Shown: in pieces, positions 42,778 through 51,729 of the stretch | How the letters are laid out: each line of letters opens with the position of its first letter | Numbering within the stretch: position 1 is the stretch's first letter | DNA from: Hyphomicrobiales bacterium | Lineage (GTDB): Bacteria; Pseudomonadota; Alphaproteobacteria; Rhizobiales; Phreatobacteraceae | Length of the DNA: 64,000 nt | Direction: 5' to 3' | NCBI GenBank assembly: GCA_017304475.1 | Contig: JAFKKV010000022.1 | Coordinates: 105,251 to 169,250 of the forward strand | Notes under the pieces: generated by a model | The model's database searches: none | Seen by the model: the letters and a program-made list of their open reading frames with translations, nothing else | Told to the model about the DNA's origin: nothing | Position numbers and translations under genes: made by a program

Positions 42778-45096
42778 ATGGCATTGGCCAGCATCAAGCG
42801 TGTCCGGCATTGCAGCCATTGGGGCGCCTATACGCTGCTCGTCGAGGACGGTCGCATCGTCGGCGCCGAGCCCTTCGAACTCGATCCGGCGCCGTCGCCG
42901 ATCATTCACTCGGTGGCCGAATGGGCCGATCCGAAGCGGCGCGTGGCGCAGCCGCTGGTGCGCGCCGGCTGGCTGGAGAAACGCGAGGCCAGCGACCGCC
43001 GGGGCCGGGGCCGCGAGCCATTCGTGCCGGTGAGCTGGGAGGAGGCGATCGGCCTGGTCGCCGGCGAGATCCGGCGCGTCTCGGAAACCTTCGGCAATGC
43101 CTCGATCTTTGGCGGCTCCTATGGCTGGACCAGCTCTGGCCGCTTCCATCACGCGCCGTCGCTGCTGAAGCGCATGCTCAATCTGGCCGGTGGCTATACC
43201 GGCCATGTCGACACCTATTCGATCGCGGCCGGCCCGGTGATCCTGCGCCATGTGCTCGGCGATGACGGCGCCTGCGGCGGACGGGCCAATACGCTCGACA
43301 CGATCGCCGCGCATAGCGAGACGCTGGTCGTTTTCGGAGCCCTGTCGCCGCGCACGGCCCAGAACGAGGCGGGCGGCATCGCGCGGCACGCGCTGGAGGC
43401 CCACCTGAAGGTGATGGCGGAGCGCGGCGTCAAGGTCGTGCTGGTTTCGCCGCTGCGGGACGATATGCCCGACTGGATCGACGCGGAATGGTGGCCGATC
43501 CGCCCCAATACCGATACGGCCCTGATGCTCGGCCTTGCCGGCGAGATCCTGCGCGCCGGGCGGCACGACCTGGCCTTCCTGAACCGCTGCACCAGCGGCG
43601 CCGATCAGTTCCTGGCCTATCTTGACGGCAGCGCCGACGGCCGGCGCAAGGACGCGGCATGGGCAGCCGGGATCACCGGCCTGGATGCGGCTGATATCGC
43701 GGCTCTCGCGCGGCGCCTGGTCGACAGCCGCTCCATGCTGACGGTGAGCTGGAGCCTGCAGCGCGCCCAGCATGGCGAGCAGCCGTTCTGGGCGGCCCTC
43801 GGCCTTGCCGCGATGGTCGGGCAGATCGGCCTGCCGGGCGGCGGGGTCGGCTATGGCTATTCGTCGCTCGGCGGCGTCGGTGCGCCGATCAATCTCGCCA
43901 AGGCTCCGGCCATTTCGCAGCTCGCTAAGCCGATCGACAGTTTCATTCCGGTCGCCCGCATCAGCGACATGCTGCTTCATCCGGGGCGGGAGTTTTCCTA
44001 CGAGGGCCAGACGCGGACCTATCCGGATACCCGGCTCGTCTATTGGGCCGGCGGCAATCCCTATCACCATCACCAGGATCTCAACCGCCTCTCCGAGGCC
44101 TGGACGCGGCCGGAGACGATCATCGTCCAGGACCCGATGTTCACCGCCACCGCCCAGCGCGCCGACATCGTGCTGCCCGCCAACAGCTCGATCGAGCGCA
44201 ACGACATTGCCGGAAACCGGCGCTCCGACCTGATCCTCGCCATGCAGCAGGCCATTGCGCCGGTGGGGAATTCACGCTCCGACTTCGACATCTTCAACGC
44301 GATCGCCAGGGAACTCGGGGTCGGCGATGCCTTCAACGAGGGCCGCGACGAAATGGGCTGGCTGCGCCATCTCTATGACGTCGTTCGCACCGACGCCGCC
44401 ACGCGCCTCGATTTCGAAATGCCCGATTTCGACGCGTTCTGGGACCAGGGCTATGCGCAATGTCCGGTGCAGAGCGATCACACCTACCTTGCCGCATTCC
44501 GCGACCAGCCGGAGGCCTTCGCGCTGAACACCGAAAGCGGCCGGATCGTGCTCGGCAGCAAGGCCTTGGCGGCGCTCGACTATGCGGATTGCCGGTCCCA
44601 TCCGGCCTGGATCGAGCCGGCCGAATGGCTCGGCTCCGCCGATCGGCCGAACCAGTTCCATCTGATCTCGCATCAGCCCGCCGGCCGCCTGCATAGCCAG
44701 CTGGAGACGGGGCCCGCCAGCATGGCGTGCAAGCGCAATGGCCGCGAGCAGGCCCGCATCCACCCGGACGACGCCGAGGCGCTCGGCATCGTCGACGGCC
44801 GCCTGGTTCGCCTGTGGAACGATCGGGGTGCGTGCCTGGCAACCGCCCAGGTCGCGGCTTCCGTGCGCCGGGGCGTGGTGGTGCTGCCGACCGGCGCCTG
44901 GTTCACGCCCGCCGGCAATAGCGGCCTCGACATTGCCGGCAATCCCAATGTTCTGACATTGGATATCGGGACGTCGCAGTTCGGCCAGGGCTGTTCGGCC
45001 CATACATGCCTCGTCCAGGTCGAGCCCTATGAGGGCGCCGCCGCCGACGCTATTCGTGCATATCAGGATAATCTGGCCGCGCTGGCGGCCGTCTGA
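42778..45096 (+). CDS. Molybdopterin-dependent oxidoreductase (BisC/TorZ-like)
   Basis: 772 residues, DMSO-reductase family without the N-terminal Fe-S cysteines. SYGWTSSGRFHH (about 116-127) carries the serine that binds molybdenum in TorA/BisC enzymes. NPYHHHQDLNRL and LPANSSIERNDIAGNRRSD are also typical of the family. No Tat signal is visible, so it is a cytoplasmic S- or N-oxide reductase like biotin sulfoxide reductase. In this operon it may reduce an oxide on the imported compound before cleavage. Confidence 0.9.
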   Translation: MALASIKRVRHCSHWGAYTLLVEDGRIVGAEPFELDPAPSPIIHSVAEWADPKRRVAQPLVRAGWLEKREASDRRGRGREPFVPVSWEEAIGLVAGEIRRVSETFGNASIFGGSYGWTSSGRFHHAPSLLKRMLNLAGGYTGHVDTYSIAAGPVILRHVLGDDGACGGRANTLDTIAAHSETLVVFGALSPRTAQNEAGGIARHALEAHLKVMAERGVKVVLVSPLRDDMPDWIDAEWWPIRPNTDTALMLGLAGEILRAGRHDLAFLNRCTSGADQFLAYLDGSADGRRKDAAWAAGITGLDAADIAALARRLVDSRSMLTVSWSLQRAQHGEQPFWAALGLAAMVGQIGLPGGGVGYGYSSLGGVGAPINLAKAPAISQLAKPIDSFIPVARISDMLLHPGREFSYEGQTRTYPDTRLVYWAGGNPYHHHQDLNRLSEAWTRPETIIVQDPMFTATAQRADIVLPANSSIERNDIAGNRRSDLILAMQQAIAPVGNSRSDFDIFNAIARELGVGDAFNEGRDEMGWLRHLYDVVRTDAATRLDFEMPDFDAFWDQGYAQCPVQSDHTYLAAFRDQPEAFALNTESGRIVLGSKALAALDYADCRSHPAWIEPAEWLGSADRPNQFHLISHQPAGRLHSQLETGPASMACKRNGREQARIHPDDAEALGIVDGRLVRLWNDRGACLATAQVAASVRRGVVVLPTGAWFTPAGNSGLDIAGNPNVLTLDIGTSQFGQGCSAHTCLVQVEPYEGAAADAIRAYQDNLAALAAV

Positions 45097-45111
45097 CGGG
45101 AGAGTGAAACC

Positions 45112-45681
45112 ATGGCCGCAAAAGCAATCAGCCGGTTCCCGGTGCCGGAGATCAAGGACCTGCCCGAGGACATCCGCGAGCGGGTCCTCGCCGTTCAGGA
45201 AAAGTCCGGCTTCGTTCCCAATGTCTTCCTGACGCTCGCCCATCGGCCGGACGAGTTCCGGGCCTTCTTCGCCTATCACGACGCGCTCATGGACAAGCCC
45301 GGTCCGATCACCAAGGCTGAGCGCGAAATGATCGTGGTGGCCACCAGCAACGCCAACCAGTGCCAGTACTGCGTCGTGGCGCATGGCGCGATCCTGCGCA
45401 TCCGCGCCAAGGATCCGCTGATCGCCGACCAGGTGGCGATCAATTACCGCAAGGCCGACATCACGCCGCGCCAGATGGCCATGATCGACTTCGCCATGAA
45501 GGTCTCGGCCCAGGCCTATGCGGTCGGTGAGACGGACCTCGCCGTGCTGCGCGAGCACGGGTTCACCGACGAGGACATCTGGGACATCGCGGCCATCGCC
45601 GCCTTTTTCGGCATGTCCAACCGGCTCGCCAATGTCACGAGCATGCGGCCGAACGACGAATTCTATGCCATGGGGCGTTGA
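45112..45681 (+). CDS. Peroxidase-related enzyme (AhpD/carboxymuconolactone decarboxylase fold)
   Basis: 189 residues. The AhpD-type site is CQYCVVAH, with Cys84, Cys87 and His91, after RFPVPEIKDLPEDIRERV and ending NVTSMRPNDEFYAMGR. These proteins form helical oligomers with a redox-active cysteine pair and often act as alkylhydroperoxidases. It is the last gene of the operon (16 bp after the molybdoenzyme gene) and may handle peroxides or reactive sulfur from the pathway. Confidence 0.88.
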   Translation: MAAKAISRFPVPEIKDLPEDIRERVLAVQEKSGFVPNVFLTLAHRPDEFRAFFAYHDALMDKPGPITKAEREMIVVATSNANQCQYCVVAHGAILRIRAKDPLIADQVAINYRKADITPRQMAMIDFAMKVSAQAYAVGETDLAVLREHGFTDEDIWDIAAIAAFFGMSNRLANVTSMRPNDEFYAMGR

Positions 45682-45749
45682 TCGGGGCGCCGAGGCATCG
45701 AGGCTTTCGGCCGGTGGCGACATTCGCCGCCGGCGCGAAGCGTTGGAGT

Positions 45750-46030
45750 CTGGTCGTCTCGAATTGAAGCGCACGGCAGCACGGTCGGCCGTCCTTCGAG
45801 GCTCGCAAGAGCTCGCACCTCAGGATGAGGGAGGTGGAGATTTGCATCGGAGGCGGGGCGAGGTGCGCTCATGCGTGCGCGCTTCATGCGCAACATCAAT
45901 GCCATACACCCACACCCCTCATCCCAGCGCAAAAGCTCGCTTTTGCGCTGGAGGTGCGAGCGTAGCGAGCCTCGAAGGACGGCCGGTCGTGGTGCCGTGC
46001 GCTTCGTTCGATCCGACACGATCAGTCTCT
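45750..46030. repeat. About 280-bp imperfect inverted-repeat element
   Basis: The gap 45682-46073 is gene-free. Left arm (about 45764-45830) reads GAAGCGCACGGCAGCACGGT and on to GGCCGTCCTTCGAGGCTCGC, then CACCTCAGGATGAGG. The right arm (about 45916-46014) is its reverse complement with a nested hairpin AGCGCAAAAGCTCGCTTTTGCGCT. It shares its core with the element at 20244-20445, so both belong to one dispersed palindromic family. Confidence 0.8.
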
Positions 46031-46037
46031 AACCGGT

Positions 46038-46064
46038 GCGACCACGCCCCTCGGGCGTGGTCGC
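46038..46064. terminator. Strong hairpin between convergent units
   Basis: GCGACCACGCCC (46038-46049), loop CTC, GGGCGTGGTCGC (46053-46064): a perfect 12-bp stem. It lies 9 bp from the stop of the convergent substrate-binding-protein gene and likely ends transcription for that side, possibly for both. Confidence 0.65.
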
Positions 46065-46073
46065 TGAGCTGGT

Positions 46074-47165
46074 CTACTGAGCCAGCAAAGCGTTGAGCCG
46101 CTCCTGGCCATATTCCTCATTGGTCGAATTGCCGCGCGGCGACGGAGCACCCCAATAATCCGGGCTCCATTCGATGGCTTTGGCGACGTTCGCCGGGTTG
46201 TTCGCCCAATAGAGGCTGACCTTCGGGTCCGCCGCGTCGAACACCACCCGCGAGGGCAGGGCGACCGGGAAGGCCGAGGTCAGCTGGGCCGCGCGCTGGG
46301 GATCCAGGCGCCACGACAGGAGCTGCAGGGCATTGTCGTAATTGCGCGCGCCCTTGGGGATCGAGAAGAAGTCGTAATAGACGAAGCCCTGGTTCCAATC
46401 GAGGCCGATCGGCGCGCCGTCCAGAGCCAGTTTGCTCATCGAGCCGGTATAGGCCATGCACATGTCGGCCTCGCCGTCGAGCAGCAGCTGCGGCGGCTGG
46501 GCGGCGGTCGTCCACCACTTCGCGATATGCGGCTTGATCTCCTTGATCTTGTTGAGCGCGCGTTCCATGTCGAGCGGATAGAGGTTCTCCTTGGTGACGC
46601 CGTCGGCCATCAGCGCCGCCTCGAAGACGAAGCGCGGCCAGTTCGGCATGGCGCGCCGGCCCGGGAACTTTTTCACATCCCAGAAATCGGCCCAGCTGCG
46701 CGGAGCGTTGTCGCCGCGATACTTGTCCTTGTTCCAGACGAGGCCGACGCCGATCACCTGAAGGGCGACGCCTTTCGGCCGCTTCAGGTTGTCCGGCATG
46801 GCGGCGAGCGTCGTCTGCGCCGCGGCCGACAGTTTCGAATAGTCGATGTCCTCGAGGCAGCAGGGGCCGAGCAGCTTGGTTTCCTGGTCGAAGATGAAGG
46901 TGAGGTCCCATTCGGCTTTGCCGGCGGCGGCCTGGGCCCGGATGCGCGGGCCGCTGCGGGCCTCCTGCACGGTGATCACCTTGATGCCCGTCTGCTTCTC
47001 GAACGTATCGTACATCACTCGGCGCAGCGCCTCGCCGTAGCCGCCTCCCGGGTCCTGCATGATCACCTGCTTGGCCTGGGCCGATGCCCATCGAATATCG
47101 GCCCCGACAACAAGCGGGGCGGCCAGGAGGCCCCCGGTCAGGTGTCGGCGTGTGATGGCGCTCAT
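46074..47165 (-). CDS. ABC transporter substrate-binding protein (PotD-like, family 1)
   Basis: 363 residues from the ATG at 47165 (GGAG upstream). A Tat-like signal TRRHLTGGLLAAPLVVG (5-21) ends near ASAQA. The mature part has the extracellular solute-binding pattern with QVIGVGLVWNKDKYRGDN, RSWADFWDVKKFPGRRAMPN and ADMCMAYTGSM. It captures the substrate in the periplasm for the permease encoded next. Relatives bind polyamines, opines or similar cationic or carboxylated compounds; the ligand here is unknown. Confidence 0.9.
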   Translation of the reverse strand: MSAITRRHLTGGLLAAPLVVGADIRWASAQAKQVIMQDPGGGYGEALRRVMYDTFEKQTGIKVITVQEARSGPRIRAQAAAGKAEWDLTFIFDQETKLLGPCCLEDIDYSKLSAAAQTTLAAMPDNLKRPKGVALQVIGVGLVWNKDKYRGDNAPRSWADFWDVKKFPGRRAMPNWPRFVFEAALMADGVTKENLYPLDMERALNKIKEIKPHIAKWWTTAAQPPQLLLDGEADMCMAYTGSMSKLALDGAPIGLDWNQGFVYYDFFSIPKGARNYDNALQLLSWRLDPQRAAQLTSAFPVALPSRVVFDAADPKVSLYWANNPANVAKAIEWSPDYWGAPSPRGNSTNEEYGQERLNALLAQ

Positions 47166-47202
47166 GGTCGTCTTCTCCGATCGTGGTTTCTGTTGTTTGG
47201 GT

Positions 47203-48999
47203 TCAATGCGCGCCGCGCGAGCGGGCGAGCACGGGTCCTGCAAGCGCGATCCCGCCGACCACCAGCAGCACTTCCAGGGTCGAGACGACCGCCAATACGG
47301 GGTTGAGCTGGTAGTTGACGTCGGCCCACAGCATGAGTGGCAGCGTCTTGAGGGTGGCGCTCGAGAGGAACAGCGACAGCACCAGTTCGTCGAACGAGTG
47401 CAGGAAGCCGAAAAAGGCCGCCGCCGCGAGGCCGGGCGCGATGGCGGGCAAGGTCACGGTGCGAAAGACGGTGAACGGCGAGGCCCCGTGCACCGCCGCC
47501 GCCTGTTCCAGTTTCGGGTCGACGCCCTGGAGCGCGGCCGACACGATCACGACGACGATCGGTATGCCGCCGATCGCGTGGGCGGCCGCCAGGCCCCACA
47601 TCGAGCCGACGAGATCGAGCTGCAGGAAGAGCGTGTAGAGCGACAGGCCGAGCACGACCGGCGGCACGATGACCGGGCTGACGATCAGCAGCATGATCAA
47701 TGATTTGCCGGGAATGCGGCTGCGCACGATGCCCATCGCGGCGGAGGCGCCGAGCGCTACCGCGATGCAGGCGGACATGGCGGCGATGACCAGCGAATTG
47801 CCGAAGCCCGAGCGCCAGTTGGAATCGGAGAAGAAGCGCTCGTACCAGCGCAGCGAGAAGCTCGGCGGCGGGAAGGTGAGGTAGCTCGCATTGCTGAACG
47901 AGATGATCATGACCACCACGATCGGCAGGATCAGCCCCGCGATGACGAGGCCGCCAATGAGCCTGACGGTCCAGGTTCCCACGCTGGCCGGCAGCCGGCC
48001 GAGGAGGCGAAGCACCGGCCAGGCCACCATGTCGGCGAGCGCCGCTTTCAGCGCCTCGGACGTTGACCGGGATGCCGTCGCGGTTTCGGATGAGGCCCGG
48101 GCCGGCGCTTCCGACAGCTTGCCGCCGCCCCAGATGAACTCGAAGCCGAGGAAGCGTCCGGCCACCGCGACGACGATCAGCGTGATCACCAGCAGGACCA
48201 CGGCGAGGGCCTGGAGGAAGCCTTCCGATGTCGCGAAATCGGCCTGCTGGGTGATGTGCATGGCGAACATCTGGTCGCCGGGGCCACCGAGCAGCGTCGG
48301 CGTGATGAAGAAGCCGAGCGCGCTGACGAAGACCAGCAGGAAGCCCGCGCCGATGCCCGGAAAGGTCAGCGGCAGCAGAACCCGCCAGAACACGGCGATC
48401 GGTCCGGCGCCGCAGGCGAGCGCGGCGCGGGTCAGGCTGTGATCGAGCCGGGCGATGCTCGAATAGAGGGTGAGCACCATCAGCGGCAGGAGCACCGCGG
48501 TCATGGCGAGCAGCACGCTGCCGCGGTTGAACAGGAGCTGGGCGGGCTCGCTGAAGATCCCCAGCCCGACCATCAGCTTGTTGATCGGGCCATTGCGGCC
48601 GAGCAGGACCATCCAGGCATAGGTGCGGATCAGGATGGCGATGAAGTAGGGCAGGACGATCGCCGCCGAGATCAGCACCTTGGTCATGCCGGTGCTGCGG
48701 TGGATGAGCAGCGCCGTGGGATAGCCGAGGACGAGGCAGAGGAAGGCGACGGTGAGCGAGATCTGCATCGTCCTGACGAGCGAGTCCCAATAGAGCGGAA
48801 CGGAAAAGACGCGCTCGAAATGGGCGAACAGGCTCGGACCGCTCACGCTGATCCGCGCGAGATCGATCACCGGCAGGAGATAGACGACGGCCAGGAAAAC
48901 GGCGGCCGGGATCAGCAGCAATGCGGGATTCTTCAGCGCTTCAGCGAAGCGGGCGCCGCGCGCCGGTGCGAGGGCTGGATCGAGCGAGGCAAGGGTCAC
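47203..48999 (-). CDS. Fused two-domain ABC transporter permease (PotB-PotC type)
   Basis: 598 residues from a GTG that overlaps the ATPase stop (GTGA). Two binding-protein-dependent permease domains are joined in one chain: the first about 15-280 (EAA loop near ALACGAGPIAVFWRVLLPL), the second about 335-590 (EAA loop near AAVHGASPFTVFRTVTLPAI). A charged linker at about 290-325 joins them. Such fusions replace separate PotB and PotC proteins. It lies 37 bp upstream of the substrate-binding-protein gene in the operon. Confidence 0.9.
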   Translation of the reverse strand: MTLASLDPALAPARGARFAEALKNPALLLIPAAVFLAVVYLLPVIDLARISVSGPSLFAHFERVFSVPLYWDSLVRTMQISLTVAFLCLVLGYPTALLIHRSTGMTKVLISAAIVLPYFIAILIRTYAWMVLLGRNGPINKLMVGLGIFSEPAQLLFNRGSVLLAMTAVLLPLMVLTLYSSIARLDHSLTRAALACGAGPIAVFWRVLLPLTFPGIGAGFLLVFVSALGFFITPTLLGGPGDQMFAMHITQQADFATSEGFLQALAVVLLVITLIVVAVAGRFLGFEFIWGGGKLSEAPARASSETATASRSTSEALKAALADMVAWPVLRLLGRLPASVGTWTVRLIGGLVIAGLILPIVVVMIISFSNASYLTFPPPSFSLRWYERFFSDSNWRSGFGNSLVIAAMSACIAVALGASAAMGIVRSRIPGKSLIMLLIVSPVIVPPVVLGLSLYTLFLQLDLVGSMWGLAAAHAIGGIPIVVVIVSAALQGVDPKLEQAAAVHGASPFTVFRTVTLPAIAPGLAAAAFFGFLHSFDELVLSLFLSSATLKTLPLMLWADVNYQLNPVLAVVSTLEVLLVVGGIALAGPVLARSRGAH

Positions 49000-50150
49000 G
49001 ACAGCACCCAGCAGTCGTTCGCGCCCCAACGGACATGCAGCCGGTCGCCGGAGGCGGGCAGGGGGCGGTCGGCCACGTCGGTGCAGCGGATCAGCAGCGT
49101 CTCGCCGCCGTCGGTGCGCGCCTCGATCCGCAAGAGTTCGCCGAGAAACAGGGCGGAGGTCACGGTCGCGGGAAGCGAGTTGGGGGCCGGTTCACCGGAA
49201 ATCGCGATCCGCTCCGGCCTGACCAGGACACTGGCGCGTCCGACATCGATGGCATTCCGGCTTTCCGCGGTGAAGACATGGCCCGACCGGCTCTTCAGGG
49301 TCATGGTCGTGCCGCGCTTCTGGACGATCTCGGCGTCGATGAGGTTGCTCTCGCCGACGAAGGAGGCGACGAACCGGTTCTGCGGGTGGCGATAGATCTC
49401 GGTCGGCGTTCCGCACTGGATGATCTTGCCGGCATCCATGACGGCGATCCGGTCGCTCATCGTCAGGGCCTCGCCCTGGTCGTGGGTGACGAACAGGATG
49501 GTGCTGCCGATGGTCTGATGGAGGGCGCGGATCTCGATCTGGATCGATTCACGCAGCCGCCGGTCGAGGGCGCTCAAAGGCTCGTCCATCAGCACCACCT
49601 TCGGGCGCATCACGATGGCGCGGGCGATGGCGACACGCTGCTGCTGGCCGCCCGACATCTGCGACGGCGTCTTCCGCGCATGGTCGGAGAGCCGCATGAT
49701 ATCCAGCGTCTCGGCGACCCGCCGCTCCGCCGTCTCACGGTCGATCCCGGCCATTCTGAGCGGGAAGCCGACATTCTGGCTGACGGTCATGTTGGGGAAG
49801 AGCGCGTAGCTCTGGAACACCATGCCGAAGCCGCGCCGATGGGTGGGGATGTCGTGGATCGGCCGGCCGTCGACCGAGATCCTGCCGCGGTCGAGCTTCT
49901 GGAAGCCGGCCAGGAGGTTCAGCAGCGTCGTCTTGCCGCTGCCGGACGGTCCGAGCAGGGTGATGAACTCCCCCGGCTGGATATCCAGCGAGATGTGGTC
50001 CGCCGCCCGGAACTGGCCATAGGCTTTGACCACGTCCTGAATGGCGATGCCGGATCCGATCACGTCCCGGCGGGCTTCATCGGCAGGGCGGTCAAGACGC
50101 GCTGCCGCGAGCCCCTGGCGTTCAACGGTTCGCGCCGGACAATCGGCCAT
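48996..50150 (-). CDS. ABC transporter ATPase (PotA/FbpC-like)
   Basis: 384 residues. GGGAGG lies 8 nt before the ATG at 50150. Walker A LLGPSGSGKTT (about 66-76), signature MSGGQQQRVAIARA, Walker B VVLMDEPLSALD, and H-loop FVTHDQGEA are intact. The C-terminal TOBE domain (about 280-384) is typical of the MOI/PotA group and may mediate regulation. It is the first gene of the importer operon, directly behind operator copy 3. Confidence 0.92.
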   Translation of the reverse strand: MADCPARTVERQGLAAARLDRPADEARRDVIGSGIAIQDVVKAYGQFRAADHISLDIQPGEFITLLGPSGSGKTTLLNLLAGFQKLDRGRISVDGRPIHDIPTHRRGFGMVFQSYALFPNMTVSQNVGFPLRMAGIDRETAERRVAETLDIMRLSDHARKTPSQMSGGQQQRVAIARAIVMRPKVVLMDEPLSALDRRLRESIQIEIRALHQTIGSTILFVTHDQGEALTMSDRIAVMDAGKIIQCGTPTEIYRHPQNRFVASFVGESNLIDAEIVQKRGTTMTLKSRSGHVFTAESRNAIDVGRASVLVRPERIAISGEPAPNSLPATVTSALFLGELLRIEARTDGGETLLIRCTDVADRPLPASGDRLHVRWGANDCWVLS

Positions 50151-50169
50151 TCCAGCATCCTCCCATGTG

Positions 50170-50184
50170 TTCTATATTGTAGAA
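50170..50184. promoter_or_regulatory. Shared palindromic operator, copy 3 (ABC importer)
   Basis: TTCTATATTGTAGAA, identical to copy 1. It is only 20 bp upstream of the ATPase start, so a bound repressor would block transcription of the importer. The flanks also match copy 1: TCCTCCC and TGTG on one side, ATTCTG on the other. Confidence 0.72.
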
Positions 50185-50502
50185 CGTTATTCTGATTATT
50201 TATCATTTGGTCCCGGGCGCGCGTTGTCAAGCGCGTCGTGGCATACAGGTCTTGCCGGCTGGAAATGGCAGGCCGGTCCCAGGGGCCGCGTTCAGGACCG
50301 GCCGATCGGGGTGGTCTCGCCGCCCGGCGCGGGACCCTGTCCGATCCGGGTCTTCGATGTGGGGACCACCGGCCGGGCGTCCGCATTCGCCATGCGGCAT
50401 CGGGCCGCGGTAGTGCCGGCCAATCGCGTGACGGCGCCGTCTACAGGAGAGCGATCCCGCCGGGATTTCACAGGATGATTTGAGACTTCGTTCATCCTGG
50501 TC

Positions 50503-50520
50503 ATCGAATGGACATTCGAT
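50503..50520 (+). promoter_or_regulatory. Palindrome upstream of the retropepsin-like gene
   Basis: ATCGAAT (50503-50509) and ATTCGAT (50514-50520) are exact reverse complements around GGAC. The site is 57 bp upstream of the protease start and could be an operator. Apart from this and operator copy 3, the 427-bp gap 50151-50577 shows nothing else. Confidence 0.4.
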
Positions 50521-50577
50521 TTACTGGACAGCAGGCCGGCTCGCCTAGAATCCGGGAGTGTTCCGGAGCCTTTCGCC

Positions 50578-51093
50578 ATGTTGCCCAAGGCCTTCTATGT
50601 CCTGATGCTACCCATCGGCCTGGTGGCCGTGGCCAAGCCCGAAGCCTATTCGGGCCTGTTTACCAAGGCGTCGTCCTCGCAGCAGCCTGCCGTGGCCCCG
50701 GCACGCGCATCGTCCTCGGCCGTCAGTCCGAAGCGGCTCATTGCCAGCCGCGACGGCCATTTCCGGGCGCGGGCGCGGGCGGAGGGGCGTGATTTCGACG
50801 TGATGGTGGATACCGGGGCGACCATTGTCGCACTGACCTGGCAGACCGGGCTGGACCTGAACCTGGTGCGCCCGGGCCAGCCGATGGATGCCGTGATGCA
50901 GACCGCCAACGGGCGCGTTCTCGGCAAGCGCGTGACCATCACGCGTCTCGAAGTGGAGGGCCTGTCGGTCGCTTCCGTGCCCGCCGTGGTGCTGCCGCAG
51001 CAGGCGCTCACCACCAATCTGCTCGGCATGAGCTATCTGTCGCGGCTGCGCCGTTTCGAATTCGCCCAGAACGCGCTGATCCTGGAGCAGTAG
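50578..51093 (+). CDS. Retropepsin-like aspartic protease (TIGR02281 type)
   Basis: 171 residues. An N-terminal membrane anchor (about 5-20) and an Ala/Ser-rich linker precede a single aspartic protease domain. VMVDTGATIVALTWQTGLDL (about 74-93) carries the active-site Asp-Thr-Gly, and LLGMSYLSRLRRFEF is the second family signature. A single lobe must dimerise to be active. These clan AA proteases are common in alphaproteobacteria. Substrate unknown. Confidence 0.9.
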   Translation: MLPKAFYVLMLPIGLVAVAKPEAYSGLFTKASSSQQPAVAPARASSSAVSPKRLIASRDGHFRARARAEGRDFDVMVDTGATIVALTWQTGLDLNLVRPGQPMDAVMQTANGRVLGKRVTITRLEVEGLSVASVPAVVLPQQALTTNLLGMSYLSRLRRFEFAQNALILEQ

Positions 51094-51202
51094 CGGCCTC
51101 GTACGCAGCGCCCGCGGGCCTGCGCCTCGTGATGGCGGCCACATCCAAGGTCAATTCCAGCGGCCGGGATGTCCTGTCTCTGCGGGCCTCGAGCGTGGGC
51201 CA

Positions 51203-51553
51203 TCATTCCGCCGCCAGCATCATCGGCGGCGCGATGCGGGCCATTTCGTCGCCGAGCGCGGCGGCGGCTTCCCAGCAGATAATCGCGCAGGCATCCAGAT
51301 CGCGTGCCTCGCAATAATCGGCGCATGACGCGCAGGACTCGGCGCATCGGTGGAAGACATCGAGGCCGACGGCGCGTTGCATCGTCAAGGCTTGCGCCAG
51401 CATGCGGCAAAGCTCCGAGCACTGCAGGAGCACATGGCCTTGCTCGGCATTGTCCGCGTGAAGGACCTGCCTGATCGCGGTCATTCGCGTCACATTGAAG
51501 CAGTCGAAGCAAATAAGCGATACTTCCGAAAGATTGGTGTCTTGGCGCAACAT
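51203..51553 (-). CDS. Cysteine-rich four-helix-bundle copper-binding-type protein (DUF326)
   Basis: 116 residues from the ATG at 51553 with GGAGG upstream. Cysteines lie in ICFDC, LLQCSELCRM, HRCAESCASCADYCEA and ACAIICWEA, spaced as in DUF326/Csp-like four-helix bundles that store Cu(I). No signal peptide, so it acts in the cytoplasm like Csp3. Copper is inferred from the family. Confidence 0.82.
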   Translation of the reverse strand: MLRQDTNLSEVSLICFDCFNVTRMTAIRQVLHADNAEQGHVLLQCSELCRMLAQALTMQRAVGLDVFHRCAESCASCADYCEARDLDACAIICWEAAAALGDEMARIAPPMMLAAE

Positions 51554-51729
51554 GGTCGCCTCCGATCTCGTGCAAGGCCAACTCACGGCATCGCGGCCCG
51601 GTTCCCTCGCTTGACGGTGCGGCAAGGAAGGCTGCGCCTCTGGTGAGACAGACGAAGCGTGCGGCGACAGGCGTGCTGGCGCCGCCCGCTTGCAGGGCGG
51701 ATGAGGAGCCGCGTCCTGCCGGCTCGGCA

